Assembly (NCBI RefSeq): GCF_001750685.1
Contig: NZ_CP017269.1
Coordinates: forward strand, 1,963,416 to 2,027,415
From: Geosporobacter ferrireducens
GTDB lineage: Bacteria; Bacillota; Clostridia; Peptostreptococcales; Thermotaleaceae
Direction of reading: 5' to 3'
Length of the DNA: 64,000 bases
Shown here: positions 21,208 through 29,996 of the stretch, piece after piece
Numbering within the stretch: position 1 is the first letter of the stretch
How the letters are laid out: every line of letters starts with the position of its first letter
Position numbers and translations under genes: made by a program
Notes under the pieces: generated by a model
Database searches by the model: none
The model's input: only the letters and a program-made list of their open reading frames with translations
Told to the model about the DNA's origin: nothing

Positions 21208-22488
21208 TTATCTAACAACACCTAAAAGTACAAGTAGTATAGTTATAGCGATCATAATGAATGGAAAGAAAAGCATATACTGAATCATTTTTTTTCTTTC
21301 AGTCTCATCCTCGATTCCGCCTAGTATTAATCCTCCACCAGTTGAAAATGGGGACATTGTAGTTGTATTCATCCCAATAGCTATTGCTGAGAATAAAACT
21401 CCTGCACTCATTCCCAGTGTTGATGAAATGCCTGGAACCAGTGGGAAAAGCGTTGGTATTACTACTGCTAAACCACTTGAAATAATACTTAACAATCCTG
21501 AAACCAATACTAGAGCTGCAGGTGCTAAGCTTGATGAAACATTATTTGACATCCATGCCGATAGCATTTCTACGGTTCCAGCTTCTACGGCTACCTGTAT
21601 CAACATTCCCATACCACACAAAGTTATTAAAAGTCCTAAAGGAATTTTTGATATAGCTTTTCTCTCATCTCCAAGTTTAAGTATCAGAGATAACATAACG
21701 CCAATTATAGATACAAATGCTACATCAACATTCTTAGTAAGTGTTTTTATAATAGGTATACCTGGTACAATCAAATCAACTAAGAATGGTAGGATTAGAA
21801 TTGCAGCAACGAATATAATTACTGCTAGATTTCTTCTTTGAATTTTGTTAAAGGGCTCTGGTTTCTCCATGGTAGGAACTTTAATTTTATATCCTTTTAA
21901 CACAACATATGTTAGCAAGAATATTATAGTCATTACTTTTATGATGTTCACCATAATGCCTATTCCATAAACTCCTGATTGCTCAGCAAATCCTAGCTGT
22001 TCTATTAATCCTTTCATTACGATTCCACCGATGCTGATCGGCGTTGTACCTCCAGCCATGGAACCTGTTGCAACTGTTATTGCAGCTAAAAAAGGATGTA
22101 AACCACTTAGACTTGCAATTGACATTGCAATAGGTGTCATAATTGCAGTTGAAGCATATGGACCCGCACCAATACCACAGATTACAAAAGATAGCAAGAA
22201 TAGTAAAATTGGTATAAACCAGGCTACGTTTCTTCCTGCATATACAACTTTAAGAGCAATTTTCTCAAGTGTACCGTTTAACATTGGAAAAGCATAGAAA
22301 AATGATATCGTTAAAATCAAAAAGAAAATCCTAGTAGGCCACATCGCTGTAAGTTTTGCTGGCCCAATTCCCAGGGCAAAAGAACCTATTATATATGCCG
22401 CAACGATAGCAAAAATACCAAAATTGATGTTCGTTTTATAACCTATTAATATAACTGCTACAATCATAAGAACGACAAAAATACTCAT
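21208..22488 (-). CDS. MatC-like carboxylate permease 2
   Basis: Membrane carrier of 426 residues, paralogous to the carrier at 16275-17555. It keeps the LNGTLEKIALKVVYAGR loop, the GIGAGPYASTAIMTPIAMS segment and the TTMSPFSTGGG loop near the C-terminus. It lies between the thiolase and the activating enzyme/GRE 2 genes and is closed by a strong terminator, so it may be the last gene of the hydroxyacyl-CoA dehydrogenase/thiolase transcript. Role: import or exchange of a carboxylate used by the island (inferred). Confidence 0.82.
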   Translation of the reverse strand: MSIFVVLMIVAVILIGYKTNINFGIFAIVAAYIIGSFALGIGPAKLTAMWPTRIFFLILTISFFYAFPMLNGTLEKIALKVVYAGRNVAWFIPILLFLLSFVICGIGAGPYASTAIMTPIAMSIASLSGLHPFLAAITVATGSMAGGTTPISIGGIVMKGLIEQLGFAEQSGVYGIGIMVNIIKVMTIIFLLTYVVLKGYKIKVPTMEKPEPFNKIQRRNLAVIIFVAAILILPFLVDLIVPGIPIIKTLTKNVDVAFVSIIGVMLSLILKLGDERKAISKIPLGLLITLCGMGMLIQVAVEAGTVEMLSAWMSNNVSSSLAPAALVLVSGLLSIISSGLAVVIPTLFPLVPGISSTLGMSAGVLFSAIAIGMNTTTMSPFSTGGGLILGGIEDETERKKMIQYMLFFPFIMIAITILLVLLGVVR

Positions 22489-22565
22489 TTGAATCCCCCT
22501 TTTCTATTAATTGGTGAAATGGATAAAGAATCATCGTCTATTGCCAAATATATATTTTTATCATT

Positions 22566-22588
22566 TCATCCAGTCCGACACTGGATGA
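22566..22588. repeat. Perfect inverted repeat between thiolase and permease 2
   Basis: TCATCCAGT and ACTGGATGA separated by 5 bases. No T-run follows on either strand, so it is not a classical terminator. It could be an operator or an mRNA processing/stability hairpin that sets permease expression apart from the thiolase. Confidence 0.5.
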
Positions 22589-22720
22589 TAAGTAAACAAA
22601 TACACGCTCATGAATAAACGAAGATTCAACTATCCATTCACTAAGTACAATTGTTTTATCTCACTTCAAACTAACTGAAAACTGCATTGACTTACTTCAT
22701 TTCTCTAGTTCTCCATCACC

Positions 22721-23911
22721 TTACCCAACCTTTACAACCAGGGCTGCCGCCGAATCACCTGCAGCACAGCCTGTAACAAGGGCATATCCACCACCTTTCA
22801 TAACAGTTTCTTCAACAGCCTCAATAAATAATCTTCCTAGAGTAGGTCCTTGCGGGTGTCCGAATACTAATGAACTTCCAAAGTTGTTGAAGCTTTTTGC
22901 ATCGATTCCTAAATCCTTTGCTAAGAAAAGGTCGTTTGCAATGAATGGATTGTGATTCTTTATAGTAACAATATCACTAATTTTTAGTCCTGCTTTTTCA
23001 ATGGCCATTTTAGCAGCTGGACCTGGAGCAGCTGGCATGAATGCTTTCTTAGTTCGTGCATAACCATATGAAATTACTTGAATAGGTATGGTTGCATCCT
23101 TACTCAGTCTAGCTGCATGGTCTTTTGTAGTAACAAGTATACCTACGTTTCCATCTGCTGGGTGAGTCTGTGAACCAAAAGTATGGATACCCTCTTCCAT
23201 GACAGTACGCAGTTTTTCCAGACCTTCTTTTGAAGTCTTTGTTATCCCCTCATCTTCCTCTATTAGCCTGCTTTCTTTACGTGAAACCTTGAGTTCAATG
23301 GGAAACATATATCTTTTCTGGAATGCACGATCTTCTGCTAAGGCATCTTGATACTGCTCAAATCGTCTTAATGTAAGCTCATCAGCCTCTTGTCGTGTAA
23401 ATCCGTTTTCTTTTGCGACATTCTCGGCTGTCCGTAACATACCTAATCCTGTTGAAGGATCACAATTAATATTGTCCATGTTCCAGTTTTCAGCGATAAC
23501 CTCTCCACCAGGTCCCTTCGGATTAGGCCAAATGGTATGGGGACCATTAGAAGTACGGTCTACCAGTAAACAATATGCTGTGTCTAGATTACCAGTTTCA
23601 ACAGCTAGGCTAGCATTGTAAATTGAAGCTGTTGAGGTTGCGCAAGCATGCATGATCGTTTGTCCAGGAATATCTGTTGCGCCCATCATATGGGCTGCCC
23701 ATGATGCTCCATAGAAAAAGCTTTTTTGACCTATGGTAATTCCTAAATAGAGATAATCAATGATTTTAGGATCAAAACCTTTACTTTCAAACCATCGCTT
23801 GCTAGTGTTAGCCCCTAATTCTACAGAATTTTCATTTGATAAGGTGCCCTGCCATTTACAAAATGGAGTACTATAATAGCCGCCATATGGTATATATGCA
23901 TTTTTAAACAT
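22721..23911 (-). CDS. Thiolase-family acyl-CoA C-acetyltransferase
   Basis: Cleaves a 3-oxoacyl-CoA with CoA, or condenses two acyl-CoAs. The 396 residues have the nucleophilic Cys in HACATSTAS (about residue 89), a catalytic His in FGHPQGPT and the second Cys in GCAAGDSAA, so the active site is complete. The N-terminal region (YIPYGGYYSTPFCKWQG) is unlike FadA or AtoB, which suggests a less common thiolase branch. It lies 32 bp after the dehydrogenase/hydratase fusion, forming the last two steps of beta-oxidation. Confidence 0.88.
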   Translation of the reverse strand: MFKNAYIPYGGYYSTPFCKWQGTLSNENSVELGANTSKRWFESKGFDPKIIDYLYLGITIGQKSFFYGASWAAHMMGATDIPGQTIMHACATSTASIYNASLAVETGNLDTAYCLLVDRTSNGPHTIWPNPKGPGGEVIAENWNMDNINCDPSTGLGMLRTAENVAKENGFTRQEADELTLRRFEQYQDALAEDRAFQKRYMFPIELKVSRKESRLIEEDEGITKTSKEGLEKLRTVMEEGIHTFGSQTHPADGNVGILVTTKDHAARLSKDATIPIQVISYGYARTKKAFMPAAPGPAAKMAIEKAGLKISDIVTIKNHNPFIANDLFLAKDLGIDAKSFNNFGSSLVFGHPQGPTLGRLFIEAVEETVMKGGGYALVTGCAAGDSAAALVVKVG

Positions 23912-23943
23912 TTTTTCCCCTCCTTATTAACCCTTCATATCCT

Positions 23944-25983
23944 TTATTGGTTTTCAAACTTAGGCGGTTTTCCTACAGGTGCTGTCAAACCTGACAATGC
24001 ATCTTTTGTAGAAAATATCTCTACCAGACGTTCAAGTTCTAACTCAATTGCTTCATCAATAGAAACCTTTGCTTGTGCATCTATTAGTTCATTGGCTACC
24101 CGTAAAGCAATAGGCGCTTTTTTATTAATAATACTTACTGTCTTAGCCGCAAATTCTTCATCTACACCTGCTGGAAGCTCACCGTTCATGATTTTTTCTA
24201 GGTTATCTCCTGCACAGACTGCCTTTTCTTTATTAAAAGATGCTGGTAGCTCTCGAGTCCTGTATTTGTCACCGGGTGCTGCTTTCGCAACTTCTATAAT
24301 AGTCTCCTCTAGCTTCGCTGGGTCCGTAAGCGCTGTCACAACACCCATCTCGTATGCCTTTTCAGCTTTGAGTGTTTTTCCTGTAAAAACATAATACTTT
24401 GCTAATTCTGGGCCTACATGACGAGCCATTCTCAGCATTCCACCCAGCCCTGGATAAATTCCTATTCCAGTCTCTGGAAATCCAAAAGACCCTGTTTGTG
24501 TTGCTACAATTGTTTGGCATGCTAATGCCAGTTCACTTCCTCCTCCTAGGGATAATCCATCTACTACAGCTATAGTACGCTTAGGAGAAGTCTCGAATCT
24601 TCTTAGGAGTTCATGTCCCTTTCGTGTAAAGATTACATTTTTGTCTAAGGTATCATTTTTTATATTATCAATGAAAAACTTGATATCTGCACCGGCAATA
24701 AATGCTTTCCCCGCACCCTGAATAGCAATAGCTTTGATATTTTCATTACTTTCAGCCTCACTAAATTTTTCTTCTAACTGATCAACTACCACTGGATTTA
24801 GTGCATTCATTGCCTCAGGACGATTAATTGTGATGTAGGCAATATCACCCTTGATCTCAAGGTCTACAAGTTTAAACTCAAAAGGTTTTCCTAACTTACA
24901 CTGTTCTATAAGCATATTCGGTACTCTAAAGCTAGGATATCGCTTGCCAGTTGCCTTTACGCAATCATATACCTTTTCAATGCCAAGTCTGTTCATTAGT
25001 TCAAAGGGGCCGAAACGCCAGCGCAAACCAATCTTTGCTCCTCTGTCTGTGTCTTCTATTGAGGCTACCCCCTCTTCAACCAGCTGACAAGCCACACCTA
25101 ATGCTGCTCCATAAAGAAAATCCATGACTTCCTGAATCTTTGATTGATCTACTTCCCCAGATAAATCCCAAAGCTCTTTAGAGTCGGACTGCTTATTGAG
25201 TAATTCAGGAGTAGCATAGAAGTCTCCAAATTCATTACCAAGAGTATTGGATGCATGTGCTGCAATAGGAATACCGGTTACATTCATCAGCTCAAAAGGA
25301 CCCATTCCAATAGCAAAAGCTTTCTTAGCAGCGTCTTCAATTGTAGGAATGTTGGCAATCCCTTCTTCTAAAATACGTACAGAAGATGTAAGGAATGGAA
25401 CAAAGAATCTGTTAACAGCAAAACCTGGTGCATCTTTAACTACAATATTCGTTTTGCCATGGAGTTTTCCAATCAATAGCGCCTTATGCAAGGTTTCTTT
25501 ACTTGTTCCTTCATGAGGAATTACTTCCAAAAGACGGTTTTTGGCAGGATGGAAGAAGTAATGCATTCCCACTACTCTATCTGGTCTATTCGTCCATTGT
25601 GCTAACTCAGAAACATAAAAGCTTGAGGTATTCGTAGCGAGAATTGTTTTTTCATCACATATCTTATCTAACCTTTTAAATAATTCCCCTTTGACTGTCT
25701 TATCCTCGAAAACGGCTTCAACTATTAAATCCATATCTGCTAAGTCTTCGTAAGAAACAGTTCCCTTAATTCTAGATAGGGTCTCCTCCATCTGATCAGC
25801 AGTAAATACATTACGGTCTACACCTTGCTGCAACATTTTTCTGATAATACTGATTCCTCTCTCGACAAATGCTTCGTTCATATCCACCAAATGGACATTT
25901 AGCCCCTCTTGTGCCATTTTTTGTGCAATGCCAGCACCCATATTACCGGCACCTACTACACCTACCTTATATCCCTTTGACAT
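23944..25983 (-). CDS. 3-hydroxyacyl-CoA dehydrogenase / enoyl-CoA hydratase fusion
   Basis: Bifunctional beta-oxidation enzyme of 679 residues. The N-terminal half (about 1-365) is an NAD-dependent 3-hydroxyacyl-CoA dehydrogenase with GAGNMGAGIA, NTSS and HYFFHPA motifs and two C-terminal helical repeats. The C-terminal half (about 372-679) is a crotonase-fold hydratase with an AGKAFIAGADIKFF oxyanion region and both catalytic glutamates in place (GGGSELALA and FPETGIG). The domain order is the reverse of FadB/FadJ and like the Gram-positive FadN type. A sigma-54 promoter about 190 bp upstream controls it. Confidence 0.93.
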   Translation of the reverse strand: MSKGYKVGVVGAGNMGAGIAQKMAQEGLNVHLVDMNEAFVERGISIIRKMLQQGVDRNVFTADQMEETLSRIKGTVSYEDLADMDLIVEAVFEDKTVKGELFKRLDKICDEKTILATNTSSFYVSELAQWTNRPDRVVGMHYFFHPAKNRLLEVIPHEGTSKETLHKALLIGKLHGKTNIVVKDAPGFAVNRFFVPFLTSSVRILEEGIANIPTIEDAAKKAFAIGMGPFELMNVTGIPIAAHASNTLGNEFGDFYATPELLNKQSDSKELWDLSGEVDQSKIQEVMDFLYGAALGVACQLVEEGVASIEDTDRGAKIGLRWRFGPFELMNRLGIEKVYDCVKATGKRYPSFRVPNMLIEQCKLGKPFEFKLVDLEIKGDIAYITINRPEAMNALNPVVVDQLEEKFSEAESNENIKAIAIQGAGKAFIAGADIKFFIDNIKNDTLDKNVIFTRKGHELLRRFETSPKRTIAVVDGLSLGGGSELALACQTIVATQTGSFGFPETGIGIYPGLGGMLRMARHVGPELAKYYVFTGKTLKAEKAYEMGVVTALTDPAKLEETIIEVAKAAPGDKYRTRELPASFNKEKAVCAGDNLEKIMNGELPAGVDEEFAAKTVSIINKKAPIALRVANELIDAQAKVSIDEAIELELERLVEIFSTKDALSGLTAPVGKPPKFENQ

Positions 25984-26176
25984 ATTTCTCCTCCTTCTGG
26001 ACCTATATAATCCTTAATAATTATAACTACCAAATCTATAATTCAAGTTTTAACGCTTCATGTTCGTTATCCGATGAAGTATATAAAACCTTTGAATTCC
26101 ATGATAAAATTAACTGATCATGTACTTTTACTTTTTATATATAATGAATTAACCTAGCTTTTGTTATAATCTAATT

Positions 26177-26192
26177 AGCAAGACTTGTGCCA
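26177..26192 (-). promoter_or_regulatory. Sigma-54 promoter of the dehydrogenase/thiolase operon
   Basis: Minus-strand TGGCACAAGTCTTGCT is a full match to the -24/-12 consensus. It is 194 bp before the start at 25983, leaving an untranslated leader of about 180 bases in which no known riboswitch is recognised. Confidence 0.9.
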
Positions 26193-26245
26193 ATCTAATA
26201 AACTGTTGATAACACTCGTGTTTCATCCTAATACTCTCTCTTTTC

Positions 26246-26303
26246 GTCTTTCCGTTGCAACATTTTATACTATTTAGAAAGTAACCGGTCGCAGGATCGA
26301 TAC
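26246..26303. promoter_or_regulatory. Paired upstream activator sites (set B)
   Basis: GTCTTTCCGTTGCAAC (26246-26261) and GTCGCAGGATCGATAC (26288-26303), 42 bp apart start to start and 54 bp above the -24 element. Each has one good half of the GTYGYA-N4-TGCAAC consensus and one poor half. The call rests on matching spacing with the other sets. Confidence 0.55.
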
Positions 26304-26362
26304 ATTTAAAAATAACAACAAAAGATTATACTGGTTCTATTTTTTCCCTTCTTCCTCTTGCA

Positions 26363-27196
26363 TTACAGTTTCTCTGAGAGCTGATTCAGAGTAGCTACCA
26401 TCGTTTTTATACTTTGCATCATCTGAATAACATCTTCAAAGTTTCTCACTTGGCTTTCCAATGCTAGACGGACATCATCAACGCTTTCCTTTATCATGGC
26501 AAAAGAGCTATCCACTTCTTTTAGAATGCCATTTATCTCGTCAGTTGACTGATTGCTTAGTTTAGACAGCTTCGTAATCTCATTAGCGACTATTGCGAAT
26601 CCTCTTCCATGCTCTGCCGCCCTTGCCGCTTCTATCGTTGCATTTAATCCGAGCATATTTGACTGCTTACCCACATGCTGAATCAACTTTAAGATTCGAT
26701 CCATCTTTACAATGTTTTCACTAGCATCTTCTGTTCGAGAAGAAACTCTTAGATTGTCCCCTAGCACAGATTCGATACTCTTAAAAAAAGCATTTAATAT
26801 TTCATCTGTTCTAACAATTGTGTCATTCAACTTAGTTGCCATATCTAGAATTTGATTTCGAGTCTTTAAACTCTTAGCTACAAGCAAAATACCAACTATC
26901 GATTTATCAATGTTTTTTATAGGAATGGCATAGGATATAAAAGGTATCCCATAGACTTCATTAGAAACTATCTTTTTTATCGTCTTCCCTGTTCTATAAG
27001 CTTCTAGCCCTGCCCCTCCTTCTAAAAGTGGCCGCCCTACCTTTGCTTGGATTTTTAATTTATCATTTTCCACAACATGAATGTACTTTCCATTCTGAGC
27101 AACTGCAAACGAAAGCTCCTCATCGAACAGTTGTGTAATATATGGAATCATCTTAGCTACGATCTCTAAATCCTGTTCCATTTGGTTATCGGACAT
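26363..27196 (-). CDS. Soluble methyl-accepting chemotaxis-type protein
   Basis: Cytoplasmic chemoreceptor-like signalling protein of 277 residues without membrane segments. The N-terminal half (about 1-125) is a small ligand-sensing domain (GRPLLEGGAGLEAYRTGK; YGIPFISYAIPIKN), and the C-terminal half is a shortened MCP signalling coiled coil with the tip SNMLGLNATIEAARAAEHGRGFAIVANEI. The start is the ATG behind GGAGGTGA. It has its own sigma-54 promoter and regulon-type upstream sites, so the cell probably senses the island's substrate or an intermediate inside the cell and couples that to motility. Confidence 0.85.
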   Translation of the reverse strand: MSDNQMEQDLEIVAKMIPYITQLFDEELSFAVAQNGKYIHVVENDKLKIQAKVGRPLLEGGAGLEAYRTGKTIKKIVSNEVYGIPFISYAIPIKNIDKSIVGILLVAKSLKTRNQILDMATKLNDTIVRTDEILNAFFKSIESVLGDNLRVSSRTEDASENIVKMDRILKLIQHVGKQSNMLGLNATIEAARAAEHGRGFAIVANEITKLSKLSNQSTDEINGILKEVDSSFAMIKESVDDVRLALESQVRNFEDVIQMMQSIKTMVATLNQLSEKL

Positions 27197-27293
27197 CGAC
27201 CTCACCTCCTTTTCAGAATAATTTGTTAGGTCAGCATCCTTGTACTAGATTTGTTTAATGCTTTGAAGCTATTTGGTCAACACCTATATATAA

Positions 27294-27309
27294 AGCAATT
27301 GTTATGCCA
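27294..27309 (-). promoter_or_regulatory. Sigma-54 promoter of the soluble chemoreceptor
   Basis: Minus-strand TGGCATAACAATTGCT fits the -24/-12 consensus. It lies 98 bp upstream of the receptor start at 27196. Confidence 0.87.
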
Positions 27310-27428
27310 ATCAGAAACAGAAAAAATTTCAATAGCCTAATTAATCCATTTGTCTCTTTATGTCAGTGTTTTATGACTCACGGTTTTAGTGATTTACAAC
27401 TGTGAAAATTTGTCGTTTTTTTAGTTAT

Positions 27429-27485
27429 GTTGTCTATTTGCGACTTTTAGAAATTTATTCTGTAAAATCGTTGTATATCTGCAAC
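27429..27485. promoter_or_regulatory. Paired upstream activator sites (set C)
   Basis: GTTGTCTATTTGCGAC (27429-27444) and GTTGTATATCTGCAAC (27470-27485), 41 bp apart start to start. The second site is nearly a perfect palindrome. They lie about 120 bp upstream of the sigma-54 promoter at 27294-27309. Confidence 0.72.
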
Positions 27486-27545
27486 CTCTCATGTTTTAAC
27501 TTTGGTTCCTATAAGGATCAATTCGTCTAAATGTCATATGAAAAT

Positions 27546-27587
27546 AAAAAAGGGAATCTCTTTTTTATTTAAGAAATTCCCTTTTTT
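27546..27587. terminator. Terminator after the CapA-like gene
   Basis: AAAAAAGGGAA and TTCCCTTTTTT form an 11-bp stem 28 bases after the CapA-like stop codon. T-runs follow on both strands, so it also insulates the chemoreceptor promoter region. Confidence 0.8.
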
Positions 27588-27614
27588 ATAGTATCAATGT
27601 GTTCTAGATATAAA

Positions 27615-28751
27615 TCATGCTTTATCTATTATTCTGACCCAGTTATCTTCCCAAACTAATTGTATTTTAAGTTTTTCAGCTTTGCTAATTTGTTCTACAT
27701 AGTCAACGATCTCCTGTCCACCATTGTCTCTATTAAGCACATGAGGTGCTCCACTTTTATCAATACGACATGGAATTAGTCCTGAAATTATTGGCCCATC
27801 TTCTTGAATCATAACTTTTGCTATAAATGTATTTCTGCTTTCGGGATTAAAAGGGTAATGGGGTGTTTCTGGATCTGGCTTGAAACCAAAAAGTTTTTCT
27901 CTTCGCTGAGCCCATGCAATTCTTTCTGGGCTATCATTGGCGCTAGAAGGTGTCAATGCATAGGTAACTGTAACAAAGTTTCCAAGATTATGGTATATAG
28001 GCTTTCCTTTATATATTTCTATGCCCTTTAGTATATGTGCATGCTGACCTATAACAATATCTGCTCCCGCATCAATAGCCCCGCGGCATAAGGGTCTTTC
28101 GTACATAGCAAGTGCTGCAGGAGTATGTACGATGCCCTTATGAAAGGACACTACTAAAATATCGCACTGAGAACGAAGTTTTTTTATATCTTCTTCCATT
28201 AGCTCTTGACTTGCTGGCTGGACGAATGTATAGGGAGTTCCTGGAGCTCCTGGGGTAGCCTGCTCTAATTCATAGTGGGTCAATACATTCACATAAGCAC
28301 AGCCTGGCTTCTTTGAAGTAGCCCAGTTTTCTCTCGGACCAACGGTATTATAGCTGAGAACACCTAGGGTTAGTCCATTTTTTTCAATAATTGCAGGGGT
28401 TCGTGCTTGCATAATATTCATCCCAGCACCTGTTGAGGCAATTCCCAGTTCATTGAGTTTGGCGATGGTGTCTTGAATCCCATAAATGCCATTATCATGA
28501 AAATGATTCCCTGCAAGCGTTGCAACATCAAACCCAGGGTCCACCATTGCATTTAAATGCTCTGGATTGGCTGGAGGAGCAGGCACATCGGTACTATTCT
28601 CAGTTCCCCGTGTGGTATGAGGCACTTCAATATGACCAATTAAAAAATCAGATTCTTTTAAGGTTTGTCTGCAGTAATCAAAAAGTGGTTCAATGGGTGC
28701 AGGTTCATCTAGTATCAAATCTCCAACCATCATCAAAGAGTAATCTTTCAT
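27615..28751 (-). CDS. CapA/PgsA-like metallophosphatase-fold protein, cytoplasmic
   Basis: Protein of 378 residues of the poly-gamma-glutamate synthesis CapA family (calcineurin-like metal-binding fold). Seen motifs: MMVGDLIL near the N-terminus, LAGNHFHDNG, VSFHKG and IGQHAH, the expected metal ligands. Unlike PgsA/CapA it has no signal peptide or membrane anchor, and it closes an operon of a CitMHS carrier, two BcrB/C-like subunits and a class III CoA-transferase. A role in capsule synthesis is therefore unlikely; a hydrolase or ligase step on the pathway substrate is a guess. Confidence 0.8.
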   Translation of the reverse strand: MKDYSLMMVGDLILDEPAPIEPLFDYCRQTLKESDFLIGHIEVPHTTRGTENSTDVPAPPANPEHLNAMVDPGFDVATLAGNHFHDNGIYGIQDTIAKLNELGIASTGAGMNIMQARTPAIIEKNGLTLGVLSYNTVGPRENWATSKKPGCAYVNVLTHYELEQATPGAPGTPYTFVQPASQELMEEDIKKLRSQCDILVVSFHKGIVHTPAALAMYERPLCRGAIDAGADIVIGQHAHILKGIEIYKGKPIYHNLGNFVTVTYALTPSSANDSPERIAWAQRREKLFGFKPDPETPHYPFNPESRNTFIAKVMIQEDGPIISGLIPCRIDKSGAPHVLNRDNGGQEIVDYVEQISKAEKLKIQLVWEDNWVRIIDKA

Positions 28752-28777
28752 AGCAAATCCCCCTTTACTGAACTTTT

Positions 28778-29995
28778 TTAAATAACACCTGCTTCTTTTA
28801 GATTATCTATCTCCTCTTTGGAATACCCTAATAGCTCTTTATATACTTCCTCATTGTTTTCGCCTAACTGAGGGGAAACTTTCATCGCAACCTGATTTTC
28901 AGACATTCTAGGTATAAAACCAGGTATTACAAGTTTTCCCCTGCGAGGATGATCTACTTCAATCATCATACCACGCTTTCTTAAGTATTCATCCTTTGTA
29001 ATATCTTCTGTATCCAATGCTGCTCCTGCAGGTACATCTGCTTTGCATAATATATCCATTGCTTCGTATTTTGTATGCTGTTTTGTCCAGTCTGTTATCA
29101 TCTGATCTACTATTTCTTTGTATTGATAACGAGATCTTGGGGTCTTTAATCTTTCATCTTCTAATGCATCTTCTCTGCCTATAATTTTACATAGACTTGC
29201 CCATTGTAAGCTTCCAGGATGTCTTGAACAGTAGATATGTACATAATCATTTGGCCCAAAGGGCTTGCAAGGATACATTCCAGCTGGAGCCACGTCTTCA
29301 AGGGGCATTCCATTCCCTACTCTAGGAGCTGGCTTACCGGTTCTGTAATAAGGCTCCCAGGCAGATCTTCCAAATCCGATGACTGTATCTTGCATGGATA
29401 CTTCGATACGTTGTCCCTTTCCAGTTTTTTCTCTTTGGAATAGGGCCGCAGAAATAGCCATTGCGCAGATATATCCTGCTCCTGAGTCTGCAAGATTTAG
29501 TCCTGACTGCATTGGCGGGCCTTCAGGGTCACCAGTAATCGCTGTCATTCCACCTACTGCAGCTGCAATTGGGTTAAATGCAGGATAATCCTTCCATGGA
29601 CCGTCCAATCCAAACCCTTTTATTTGCGCATAAATAATTTTTGGATTATATGCTTTTGCATCTTCATAGCTAAAACCTAGTCTATCAATAGAGCCAGGTC
29701 CCATATTCTCAACCAGTACATCACATTTTTCCACCAATTCCTTCAATATTTTTTTGCCTTCTGAACTTTTAATATCCAAGGTAACAGATTTTTTGTTCAT
29801 ATTAAGGATGATGAAGCCTACAGAATCTATATCCGGTTCTGCAACTGAATACCTTCCCAGTTCCCCTTTCTTAGGTCTTTCTACTTTATAAACATCTGCT
29901 CCTAACCATGCCAATGTTTCTGTACATACTGTACCTGACTCAAATTGTGTAAGATCCAGTACTTTAATACCTCCTAAAGCGCCTTTATTTAACAT
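28778..29995 (-). CDS. Class III CoA-transferase (CaiB/BaiF family)
   Basis: Transfers CoA between an acyl-CoA and a free acid through an aspartyl-CoA mixed anhydride. It is 405 residues, the usual length; the catalytic Asp is Asp170 in GLNLADSGAG and the RVGNG and ENMGPGS family segments are present. Relatives act on oxalate, carnitine, benzylsuccinate and 2-hydroxyacids such as phenyllactate. It starts 1 bp from the BcrB-like gene, so it probably makes the thioester those subunits act on. Compare FldA with FldBC, or BbsEF in toluene degradation. Confidence 0.92.
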   Translation of the reverse strand: MLNKGALGGIKVLDLTQFESGTVCTETLAWLGADVYKVERPKKGELGRYSVAEPDIDSVGFIILNMNKKSVTLDIKSSEGKKILKELVEKCDVLVENMGPGSIDRLGFSYEDAKAYNPKIIYAQIKGFGLDGPWKDYPAFNPIAAAVGGMTAITGDPEGPPMQSGLNLADSGAGYICAMAISAALFQREKTGKGQRIEVSMQDTVIGFGRSAWEPYYRTGKPAPRVGNGMPLEDVAPAGMYPCKPFGPNDYVHIYCSRHPGSLQWASLCKIIGREDALEDERLKTPRSRYQYKEIVDQMITDWTKQHTKYEAMDILCKADVPAGAALDTEDITKDEYLRKRGMMIEVDHPRRGKLVIPGFIPRMSENQVAMKVSPQLGENNEEVYKELLGYSKEEIDNLKEAGVI

Positions 29996-29996
29996 A

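Noticed and set aside
22520..22545. TTGGCAATAG on the minus strand upstream of permease 2 as a sigma-54 promoter
   Set aside because: The -24 half is good, but no GC dinucleotide lies at the -12 position and no regulon 16-mers are upstream.
22566..22588. Inverted repeat read as a terminator after the thiolase
   Set aside because: Neither strand has a T-run after the stem, so it is listed only as an inverted repeat.
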